A DNA stretch of 64,000 bases from the NCBI RefSeq assembly GCF_030503615.1, contig NZ_CP129963.1, positions 558,001 through 622,000 of the forward strand, in the 5' to 3' direction. The position numbers and the translations under genes were made by a program. Origin of the DNA: Sphingobacterium sp. BN32. Its GTDB lineage: Bacteria; Bacteroidota; Bacteroidia; Sphingobacteriales; Sphingobacteriaceae. How positions within the stretch are numbered: position 1 is the first letter of the stretch; the number at the start of each line of letters is the position of its first letter. The notes beneath the pieces are model-generated. The model did not search any database. It was not told the DNA's origin and saw only the letters and a program-made list of their open reading frames with translations. Shown here piece by piece: positions 34,929 to 41,955 of the stretch.

Positions 34929-35960
34929 TTACTTTTCTTTACTCAACTGGATTTCCAATTGTTTAACCGTAGGCAATTGGCTTTTGAATTCTTTAGGTAA
35001 TGCCTGTGTAAGTTTGTATTCGCTAATGCCGATCGGTTTTTGAATATCACGCAAAGAATATTCTGCATCCACCTTGTTTTTGTGCTTGCAAAGGATTAAT
35101 CCGATACTTGGATTGTCCTGCTCGTTCTTAAGTTGGCTATCAATTGCCGAAAGATAGAAATTCAATTTACCTGCATATTCAGGTTTGAATTTGCCCGATT
35201 TGAGCTCTACCACGATATAGCTACGTAAATGTAAGTGATAAAAAAGCAAATCAATAAAGTATTCATTGTCGCTAACAATAATTGAATATTGTCTGCCAAC
35301 AAATGCAAAGCCTTTACCTAATTCCAGTAAAAACTGCGTAATATGTTGCATCATTGCATTTTCGATTTCTCGCTCTAACGCATCATCTTCTAAACCTAAA
35401 AAATCGAAATTATAGGGGTTTTTCAGTGTTTCGACCGCCAACTCCGATTGTAGCAGGGGTAAAGTGTTCTGAAAGTTGGTAGTTGCTTTTCCCTTAGTCT
35501 GATAATACTTGTTTTTGATCGAAATCTCCAATTGTTCTCTACTCCATCCATTTTCGGCAGTTGCTTTACAATAAAATAATGCTTCTTTGGTGTTTTTGAT
35601 TTTTGAGATAATAAGACGGTTATGCCCCCACGGAATTTGTGCCACAGGTTGTGGCACAAATTCGGAAACTGTATTATAAAACAAATGCCACTGTCTGATA
35701 GCATACAAATTTCGCCTTGAAAAACCGTTGATATCAGGGAAACTCAATTTAAGATCAGTTGATAATTGTTCCAAGACACCATCGCCCCAATTTGCTTCCT
35801 GTTGTTTGCTTACAATATCTTTTGCCAAATCCCAATACAACTCGATTAGCTGTGTATTTACACTTACAGCAGCTTTTAGCTGTGCCGATTTGATTTTCCG
35901 CTTAATAGCTTCAAGCCATTTGTTGTATTGGTTTGTCTTGATTGCTTGTGACCTAGGCAT
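34929..35960 (-). CDS. DUF1016 / PDDEXK-type nuclease protein (YhcG-like)
   Basis: A 343-residue protein of the YhcG family. The N-terminal DUF1016 half has LIELYWDLAKDIVSKQQ and LSFPDINGFSRRNLYAIRQWHLFY, split at about 46-62 and 83-106. The C-terminal nuclease-like half has the PDDEXK pattern: Asp in YFIDLLFYHLHLRSYIVVELKSGKF (D...E-x-K) followed by SIGLILCK. Members are found in mobile or accessory contexts and are thought to act on DNA; the role here is not known. It stands alone between two gene-poor gaps. Confidence 0.88.
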   Translation of the reverse strand: MPRSQAIKTNQYNKWLEAIKRKIKSAQLKAAVSVNTQLIELYWDLAKDIVSKQQEANWGDGVLEQLSTDLKLSFPDINGFSRRNLYAIRQWHLFYNTVSEFVPQPVAQIPWGHNRLIISKIKNTKEALFYCKATAENGWSREQLEISIKNKYYQTKGKATTNFQNTLPLLQSELAVETLKNPYNFDFLGLEDDALEREIENAMMQHITQFLLELGKGFAFVGRQYSIIVSDNEYFIDLLFYHLHLRSYIVVELKSGKFKPEYAGKLNFYLSAIDSQLKNEQDNPSIGLILCKHKNKVDAEYSLRDIQKPIGISEYKLTQALPKEFKSQLPTVKQLEIQLSKEK

Positions 35961-36029
35961 TTTGAAATAATATATTTTGCTTAAGTAAATTTAACAATAA
36001 TAGGGATTGCAGGGATCATTGTATTCCCA

Positions 36030-36143
36030 TTAACTTCCTCGTTTTCTGTTTTTCTTATTTTTCTTTATTCGGCCGGCAAATTCCTGTTTTCTGTAGTCTT
36101 CGCCATGTGGTTCCGGCAGTAACCCACCCATCGGTCTATCCAT
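36030..36143 (-). CDS. Possible 37-codon basic peptide
   Basis: On the minus strand ATG at 36143 opens a 37-codon frame: MDRPMGGLLPEPHGEDYRKQ, then a strongly basic end rich in Lys, Asn and Arg. I recognise no family, and it could be a remnant of a larger gene or chance. It lies upstream of the DUF1016 gene in the same direction. Confidence 0.2.
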   Translation of the reverse strand: MDRPMGGLLPEPHGEDYRKQEFAGRIKKNKKNRKRGS

Positions 36144-36301
36144 AAATCATCGGTTTTAAAAAGAGTATGGGACTCCTCAACTTGATCCTCCCTATTATTT
36201 ACTAAAATAAAAAAGCAACTCCAAAAGGTTTGCATTTTTTGTGCTCCCGCTGGTACAAAACTCCTAAATAATCCCAGCCTCGTTTATCTAAAAATTAGCG
36301 C

Positions 36302-36340
36302 ATAAAAAAAGACTTGTCGTGGGCATAGTGACAAGTCTTC
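36302..36340 (-). terminator. Orphan minus-strand terminator
   Basis: Read on the minus strand, a 9-10-bp stem (AGACTTGTC/GACAAGTCT) with loop around GCCCA is followed by seven T. No minus-strand gene ends near it; the next sequence upstream on that strand is the argH leader region. It may end an unrecognised small RNA. Confidence 0.55.
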
Positions 36341-36745
36341 AAATCAAAATTAGTTTATAATTGGATAGAATAATATTTTTCAAGTTTTAAGACTTTTTGG
36401 GTCTATCATGTTTAGTATTTCTAGGTGGTTATTAACGTGAGTAGTAACTCACTATTTGTTTTTTCATTCCCCTTTACATCACAAACATAGGGCTTTAATT
36501 CAGACCCTACAAGATGTTTTTTAAAAAAAAGTAAGTGGTTACTTAATTTGATTTAACATTTTTTAACTCTAGTTGATTAGTAGATTTTAGGCGAATTCTC
36601 TGTTTCATCTTATTAAGTTTTTGTTGTTTTTAGATTAAAAAACGGCGTTTTTGAATATCTCAATGCGATATGTTAAACCTGGGCAGTGTATGGGATTAAT
36701 TGAAAAACAATGCGAAAAACTACCTGTTTTTGTCTGTTTAATTGG

Positions 36746-36753
36746 TATTTTTG
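36746..36753 (+). promoter_or_regulatory. -7 element upstream of argH
   Basis: TATTTTTG fits TAnnTTTG and lies 15-18 bases before the ATG pair at 36769/36772. Its position argues that translation starts there and not at the earlier in-frame codon at 36742, which lies before the element. Confidence 0.45.
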
Positions 36754-36771
36754 TTTCTCAAATTATTGATG

Positions 36772-38106
36772 ATGAAGATTTGGCAGAAAAATATTGACGT
36801 GGATTCTTTTGTAGAATCCTTTACAGTTGGGCGCGATCGTGAGATGGACTTGCAACTTGCGGGTGCTGATGTTTTGGGTTCTTTGGCGCATACAAAAATG
36901 CTAGCAAGCATTGGATTGATGAGCGCGGAGGATCTTGCTGCGGTTCAGCGAGAACTGAAAAATATTTATCAAGAGGTATTGGACGCGGAGTTTCAGATTG
37001 AGGATTCGGTAGAGGATGTTCACTCGCAAGTGGAGATGATGCTGACGCAGCGCATCGGTGAGGCGGGGAAGAAAATTCACTCCGGCAGATCGAGAAATGA
37101 TCAGGTTTTAGTGGACCTTAAGCTGTATTTCCGTTCAGAGATTGAAAGCATCTTTAAGAACACAGAAATTTTGTTTGAGCAATTAATAAGCTTGAGCAAT
37201 CAATATAAGTCGGTTTTAATGCCAGGATATACGCACTTGCAGATTGCCATGCCGTCCTCTTTTGGATTATGGTTTGGAGCATATGCAGAGAGCTTAGTAG
37301 ACGATTTACAATTGTTGAAGGCTGCTTGGGCAGTCTGCAATAAAAATCCGCTAGGCTCGGCGGCGGGCTATGGTTCTTCGTTTCCGTTGAACCGCACCAT
37401 GACCACCCAATTATTAGGGTTCGAGGATTTGAACTATAATGTGGTCTATGCACAAATGGGACGAGGCAAGACGGAAAGGATCTTAGCGCAGGCGATGAGT
37501 TCCATTGCAGCGACATTAGCGAAGTTTGCAATGGATGTAACCTTATTCATCAATCAAAACTTTGGCTTTATTTCCTTCCCGGCCCATCTAACAACGGGAT
37601 CCAGCATTATGCCGCACAAGAAGAACCCGGATGTTTTTGAATTGATTCGCTCTCGCTGCAATAAGATTCAGGCATTGCCAAATGAAATTGCTATGATGAC
37701 GACCAACCTTCCGGTTGGCTATCATCGCGACTTGCAGTTGTTGAAGGAAAATCTTTTCCCAGCATTCCAATCTTTGAACGATTGCTTGGCGATTGCGACT
37801 TACATGCTACAGAATATTACGATCAAGGATAATATATTGGATGACCCAAAATACGATTACCTGTTCAGTGTAGAAGTGGTAAACAATGAGGTATTAAAAG
37901 GAGTACCGTTTCGCGAGGCTTATAAGAATATTGGCTTAGCGATTGAAGAGGGTAATTTTAATCCTTCGAAAGAGGTGCAGCATACGCATGAAGGCAGTAT
38001 CGGCAATCTATGCAATGATCAGATCGAAAGAATGTTTTCGGAAGTCAAGCAGTCCTTCGGTTTTGAGAAGGTTCATCAGGCTTTAGAGGATTTGCTGAAA
38101 GCTTAA
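36772..38106 (+). CDS. argH: Argininosuccinate lyase
   Basis: ArgH (about 444 residues) splits argininosuccinate into arginine and fumarate, the last step of arginine synthesis. The fumarase/aspartase superfamily signature GSSIMPHKKNPDVFEL is near residue 275. HSGRSRNDQV holds the conserved substrate-binding residues, and YTHLQIAMPSSFG the general-acid histidine. The frame is open upstream, but MKIWQKNIDVDSFVESFTVGRD is the natural N-terminus, and the -7 element lies just before it. No other arg gene is nearby, unlike the operon arrangement in many relatives. Confidence 0.95.
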   Translation: MKIWQKNIDVDSFVESFTVGRDREMDLQLAGADVLGSLAHTKMLASIGLMSAEDLAAVQRELKNIYQEVLDAEFQIEDSVEDVHSQVEMMLTQRIGEAGKKIHSGRSRNDQVLVDLKLYFRSEIESIFKNTEILFEQLISLSNQYKSVLMPGYTHLQIAMPSSFGLWFGAYAESLVDDLQLLKAAWAVCNKNPLGSAAGYGSSFPLNRTMTTQLLGFEDLNYNVVYAQMGRGKTERILAQAMSSIAATLAKFAMDVTLFINQNFGFISFPAHLTTGSSIMPHKKNPDVFELIRSRCNKIQALPNEIAMMTTNLPVGYHRDLQLLKENLFPAFQSLNDCLAIATYMLQNITIKDNILDDPKYDYLFSVEVVNNEVLKGVPFREAYKNIGLAIEEGNFNPSKEVQHTHEGSIGNLCNDQIERMFSEVKQSFGFEKVHQALEDLLKA

Positions 38107-38166
38107 CGGCTTGATAATCTGATAGTGATAATTTATTCTTATTTTTGATTCTAATTGAAAATCGTA

Positions 38167-38427
38167 ATGGGAATAGTTGAGACATCGAGCAAAAAGTTTA
38201 AAAAAAATCAGAAGGAATTTTTTGAACTAGCGGATCTTGGGCAACAGATAATTATTAAGCGTGGGAAAAAGCAAGCTTACCTTTTAACTCCTGTTTCTGA
38301 AGAAGAGTTATCTTTCGGCCGAGAAATGAGTGAAAGACTCCAATTGTCTGAACAGCAATTTAAAGATGGTGATTTCGTGAGAATAAAATCTCAAAATGAA
38401 TTGAAAGCTTTTTTAGAAAACCTCTAG
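38167..38427 (+). CDS. Phd/YefM-type antitoxin
   Basis: An 86-residue antitoxin-like protein: VETSSKKFKKNQKEFFELADLGQQIIIKRGKKQAYLLTPV is the typical Phd/YefM dimerisation and DNA-binding fold (given here in pieces). The acidic end (LSFGREMSERLQLSEQQFKD) is of the toxin-binding kind. The ATG at 38167 gives this start; an earlier TTG at 38155 is in frame. Its stop TAG adjoins ATG of the broken toxin by one overlapping arrangement (stop at 38425-38427, ATG at 38428), typical of yefM-yoeB operons. Confidence 0.85.
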   Translation: MGIVETSSKKFKKNQKEFFELADLGQQIIIKRGKKQAYLLTPVSEEELSFGREMSERLQLSEQQFKDGDFVRIKSQNELKAFLENL

Positions 38428-38696
38428 ATGTACGATCTCATCTTCACCTCTTCGGCAATCTCTGATATTAAATTTTTAAAAAAGACAGATCAAGCGGCGT
38501 AAAGGAAGGTTGAGAATTAGAAGAATTGAGGATTCATCCAAGGAGTGGAACTGGTAAACCGAAAATTAAGAAGCATAACCTTGCTAGACTTTATTCAAGG
38601 CGAATTACTAAAAAACACAGATTAGTGTATTTAATCAATGATTTAGAAATTTTTGTCCATATAATATCCGCAAAAGGCCATTATGGCGATAAATAA
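38428..38696 (+). pseudogene. YoeB/Txe-type mRNA interferase toxin, frame-broken
   Basis: ATG at 38428 opens MYDLIFTSSAISDIKFLKK, then TAA ends it after 24 codons. In another frame the rest of a YoeB-like toxin follows: ELEELRIHPRSGTGKPKIKKH, then ARLYSRRITKKHRLVY and a normal end at 38696, but that frame also has a TGA upstream at about 38508. The total of 269 bases is not a multiple of three. The catalytic region (HRLVY, final HY) is intact but cannot be made in one piece. The antitoxin upstream is intact. Confidence 0.8.
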
Positions 38697-38773
38697 AACT
38701 TTCATGTTTCCATTGAAACACCAACAGCGATGAAAGTTCTTGATGGCCTTTGAAAACAGACGCTTTCAAAAAA
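38696..38773 (-). repeat. Dispersed repeat B, copy 2
   Basis: CTTTCATGTTTCCATTGAAA on the left, ATGAAAGTTCTTGATGG in the middle and CAGACGCTTTCA at the right end are shared with 52027-52101. The middle TGAAAG can pair with either outer CTTTCA. On the minus strand it follows the galM terminator directly. Confidence 0.75.
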
Positions 38774-38800
38774 AAAGGAGGTTTTTAAACCTCCTTTTTT
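38771..38800 (-). terminator. galM terminator overlapping its stop codon
   Basis: A 14-bp stem (AAAAAAGGAGGTTT/AAACCTCCTTTTTT) with a 2-base loop encloses the galM stop at 38785. Confidence 0.85.
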
Positions 38801-39849
38801 ATGCTGAATTTATATCTAATGGTGCTTTGAAATTCCTCACCTGGCTGTAAAATAACAGAAGGGAAGTTGGCATGGTTCGGGCTATCCGGATAATGTTGCG
38901 CTTCGAAACAAAGTCCGCCATATCTTAAATACTTGTGCCCTGTTTTTCCTACATCGTCGGCTAAGAAATTCCCTGCATAAAGATGTATTCCCGGTTCTGT
39001 CGTAAATACTTCCAATAGTACACCACTTTCTTTCGAATAAGCCGATGCTACGGCAACCGTTGGTGGTTGATTGTTGACAAAGGTGTGGTCAAAGCCGCCT
39101 GCATAGCGCAACTGTGCTTCATTACTATCGATATAGTCAACAATTTTTTTGGCTTGTCTAAAATCTAACGCCGTTCCTTCTACCGGGAATATTTCGCCGG
39201 TTGGCACCTGGTTTTCATCAATAGGGACAAATTCTTCCGAATTGATGAATATTTCATGGTTCAGGACATCGCCATTCCCTTCTCCGTTGAGGTTGAAGTA
39301 GGCATGGTTAGTAAAGTTGATGATCGTCGGGGCGTCAGTTGAAGCTCTGAAATGGATAACTATCTCATTTTCGTTGGTCAGCTCATACGAAACCATGGTT
39401 TTTAATTCGCCTGGAAATCCTTCTTCACCATCAGGGGAGATATAATAGAAATCCACCACCTTTTTAAAGCTGACCTGTCTGTCCCACACGCGGTTATGGA
39501 AGCCTCCCGGTCCTCCATGTAAACTATTGCTGCCATTATTCTTCGCTAAAGTATATTCCTGCTCATTGAGCGTGAACTTTCCATTTGCAATTCTGTTACA
39601 AAAGCGGCCTACGGTAGCACCGTGATAAGGTTCTTGCGCGTTCAGATAGCCGTCCATACTCGAGAATCCGAGCACGACATCGATTAAGTTGCCGAACTTA
39701 TCGGGCACCAAAGCACTTACCAGTCTGGCACCGTAGTCTGTGAGGGCTACCTGCATGCCTGCTCGGTTGGTAAGTGTGATCAGATGGGTATTCTTACCCT
39801 GGATACGGCTTTCAAAATCTTTTTTCTCGGGGAGTTTATAAACAGTCAT
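38785..39849 (-). CDS. galM: Aldose 1-epimerase (mutarotase)
   Basis: GalM (354 residues from 39849) interconverts the alpha and beta anomers of sugars such as galactose. The family's catalytic pair is visible in NHAYFNLNGEGNGDVL and in the final GLCFEAQHYPDSPNH, with YHGATVGRFCNRIANGKF near the N-terminus. The frame extends upstream to 39918 with a hydrophobic N-terminus (FFFWLNIALLLSLGIEIL) that could be a membrane anchor or signal. MTVYKLPEKKDFESR at 39849 fits the cytosolic family and leaves 108 bases to the divergent gene, so I prefer it. Confidence 0.85.
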   Translation of the reverse strand: MTVYKLPEKKDFESRIQGKNTHLITLTNRAGMQVALTDYGARLVSALVPDKFGNLIDVVLGFSSMDGYLNAQEPYHGATVGRFCNRIANGKFTLNEQEYTLAKNNGSNSLHGGPGGFHNRVWDRQVSFKKVVDFYYISPDGEEGFPGELKTMVSYELTNENEIVIHFRASTDAPTIINFTNHAYFNLNGEGNGDVLNHEIFINSEEFVPIDENQVPTGEIFPVEGTALDFRQAKKIVDYIDSNEAQLRYAGGFDHTFVNNQPPTVAVASAYSKESGVLLEVFTTEPGIHLYAGNFLADDVGKTGHKYLRYGGLCFEAQHYPDSPNHANFPSVILQPGEEFQSTIRYKFSIKKEV

Positions 39850-39956
39850 TTTACGAAGGATTTCTATCCCTAAAGATAGCAATAAAGCGATGTTTAGCCA
39901 AAAGAAAAACTTGAGCATTCGCTGTGTATTTCGTAAATTAATGGAAAATAAGCGTA

Positions 39957-40430
39957 ATGAAACCCATATATACTTATTTCATCACGATAGCCATTCTCTT
40001 AATGCTGATTGGCTTTTTTTCCGTCTCGCCGGATTCGGCATTTATCATCGAGCCGAAGGTTGGTTGGGTACTTACGGTTCCGTTGAAGGAGACCGTCTTT
40101 GCACTTGCATTCTTTGCGATATTATTCAGCGTGCTTTATCGCTATACGGAGCATTTGCTCTATTCACACCGCTGGTCGATTATGCATTTCATCTGTTTTG
40201 TATGCCTGTCGCTTAATTTCTATACCTGGAATGCGCTGTCTAATCGTTTTGTTATGCGCTTTGAAGAGCTAAAAGAGAATGCCCAACAGGTGAAGCAATT
40301 AGGCGAGATGTTTATGCGTGTCGAGGGTTTTTACAGCATTTCATTTTTCGTTCTTATTTTGATGCAAGGGCTGTATTTGTTGAATTTATCTGTGGGGATG
40401 ATTTATCAAAAAAGGGGCGATCTGTCCTAA
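39957..40430 (+). CDS. Four-helix membrane protein, unknown function
   Basis: A 157-residue protein with hydrophobic segments at about 4-22, 41-60, 69-88 and 119-140 and no family I can name. It is divergent from galM and 49 bases before the dGTPase gene, with which it may be co-transcribed. Confidence 0.75.
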   Translation: MKPIYTYFITIAILLMLIGFFSVSPDSAFIIEPKVGWVLTVPLKETVFALAFFAILFSVLYRYTEHLLYSHRWSIMHFICFVCLSLNFYTWNALSNRFVMRFEELKENAQQVKQLGEMFMRVEGFYSISFFVLILMQGLYLLNLSVGMIYQKRGDLS

Positions 40431-40479
40431 GCTCCCGTTTTTAAAATGTATATTTGCCTAGCAAAATCTGATATTTTTA

Positions 40480-41826
40480 ATGAATTGGAATCAGTTAATA
40501 TCGGCAAAGCGCTGGGGATATGAGCATCGGGAGCCAAGCGAACATTTTGACGCCCGCTCGGAATTTCAACGCGATTACGATCGCCTAATCTTTTCCTCAC
40601 CTTTTCGTCGTTTACAAAATAAAACCCAGGTTTTTCCACTTCCTGGTGTGGTGTTCGTTCATAACCGATTGACCCATAGTTTGGAGGTTGCCTCGGTTGG
40701 GCGCTCGCTTGGTCGTTTGGTCTACAATCTTTTGAAGAAGAAGCATCCGAACATTGATCAGGAAGCACCATTCTTACAGGAGGTGGGCAATATCATTTCA
40801 GCAGCCTGTCTATCGCACGACTTGGGCAATCCTGCCTTCGGTCACTCCGGCGAAGCAGCGATTTCTACGTTCTTCACCGATGGGAAGGGCGTAAAATATC
40901 AGGAGATGGTTTCTAAGGAGCAGTGGGCAGACCTGACACATTTTGAAGGGAATGCGAATGCTTTGCGCATTTTGACGCATGCCTTCAACGGGAAGGACCC
41001 GAAAGGTTTTGCCTTGACTTATACCAGTCTTGCTTCCATCGTAAAATATCCTTGCGCGGCAATTGATGGCCATGTTAAAGGATCGCATCATCGTAAGAAG
41101 TATGGTTTTTTTGATTCAGAGAAAGCAGCTTTCGAGCAGATTGCGGCAGAACTTGGCATCGCCAAAGATCCGCAGAATCCGAAGGGCTATATGCGCCATC
41201 CCTTGGTTTATTTGGTAGAAGCGGCAGATGATATCTGTTATAATATCATTGATTTGGAGGATGCACACCATCTGAAGATTTTAGCTTATCAGGAGGTTGA
41301 AGATTTGTTGTTGCCTTTATGTGCAGGCGAGGATCTGCGTGCGCGTTTGGATAGCTTAGCCGACACGGCCAGTAAGGTTTCCCTATTGCGAGCAAAAGCA
41401 ATCAATACATTAATCAATGGCTGTGCGCAAGTATTTGTCGACCGCGAGGAGGATTTTCTCGCCGGCACATTCGACAAAGCTTTGATGGACGCCTTGAATC
41501 CGGATATCGTTGCTCATATGCAGAAGATATCTGATATTTCGGTGAAGCGTATTTATAACGCGCCAACCGTCGTACAAATTGAAATAGCAGGTTTTAAAGT
41601 GATGAACGCTCTTTTGGAAGAGTTTGTTCCCGCTTACCTTAAAACAAATAAATCCATGTTCGATAAAAAGTTGGTCGCGATGATGCCCGAGCAGTTCCAC
41701 TCCGAAAAAGAGGATACCTACTCGAAAATCAGAGCAGTGCTCGACTTTGTATCCGGCATGACGGATGTCTATGCCGTAGACTTATATAGGAAGATAAAGG
41801 GGATTTCTATAGCCTCGTTGGACTAG
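40480..41826 (+). CDS. dgt: Deoxyguanosinetriphosphate triphosphohydrolase
   Basis: A 448-residue HD-domain dNTPase that removes tripolyphosphate from dGTP. The metal-binding HD motif is in SHDLGNPAFGHSGE near 108-121. An early histidine is in RLTHSLEVASVGRSLG, which together with the aspartate in VEAADDICYNIIDLEDA completes the site. It ends with ...ASLD and the TAG stop that starts the repeat array between it and topB. Type 1/type 2 cannot be told. Confidence 0.92.
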   Translation: MNWNQLISAKRWGYEHREPSEHFDARSEFQRDYDRLIFSSPFRRLQNKTQVFPLPGVVFVHNRLTHSLEVASVGRSLGRLVYNLLKKKHPNIDQEAPFLQEVGNIISAACLSHDLGNPAFGHSGEAAISTFFTDGKGVKYQEMVSKEQWADLTHFEGNANALRILTHAFNGKDPKGFALTYTSLASIVKYPCAAIDGHVKGSHHRKKYGFFDSEKAAFEQIAAELGIAKDPQNPKGYMRHPLVYLVEAADDICYNIIDLEDAHHLKILAYQEVEDLLLPLCAGEDLRARLDSLADTASKVSLLRAKAINTLINGCAQVFVDREEDFLAGTFDKALMDALNPDIVAHMQKISDISVKRIYNAPTVVQIEIAGFKVMNALLEEFVPAYLKTNKSMFDKKLVAMMPEQFHSEKEDTYSKIRAVLDFVSGMTDVYAVDLYRKIKGISIASLD

Positions 41827-41936
41827 TATTTAGTAGTTAGTATTTAGTAGTTAGACCTATGCTGGCTACTATTTCGTTAGCATTTGGTGATTAGTAGTTC
41901 TGGGTCTTAATACTAAATACTAACTACTAAATACTA
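41824..41936. repeat. 34-bp inverted repeat of TAGTATTTAGTAGTTAG units
   Basis: The left arm (41824-41857) is TAGTATTTAGTAGTTAG-type units ending in GACC; the right arm (41903-41936) is its reverse complement with 32 of 34 positions matched, separated by 45 bases. The arm starts at the dGTPase stop codon. The same units form the tails of repeat A. Confidence 0.85.
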
Positions 41937-41955
41937 CCAAAGTTTCTACAGTAAA

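Larger units (their letters stand above)
35961..36771. other. Gene-poor gap upstream of argH
   Basis: Apart from a doubtful 37-codon frame and the terminator-like hairpin at 36302-36340, this stretch holds an inverted repeat GTGAGT-AGTA-ACTCAC near 36437-36452, and otherwise AT-rich sequence. The part near 36180-36290 has lost any coding appearance. I see no tRNA or intact gene. Confidence 0.5.

Noticed and set aside
34590-35000. A 136-codon plus-strand frame in the gap before the DUF1016 gene
   Set aside because: It crosses a TCTA microsatellite and overlaps the conserved end of the nuclease gene; composition is not coding-like and no family is evident.
41824-41936. Possible CRISPR array or insertion-sequence end
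   Set aside because: Units of TAGTATTTAGTAGTTAG are not separated by unique spacers, no cas or transposase gene is present, and the arms are simple repeats. It is treated as part of repeat A.
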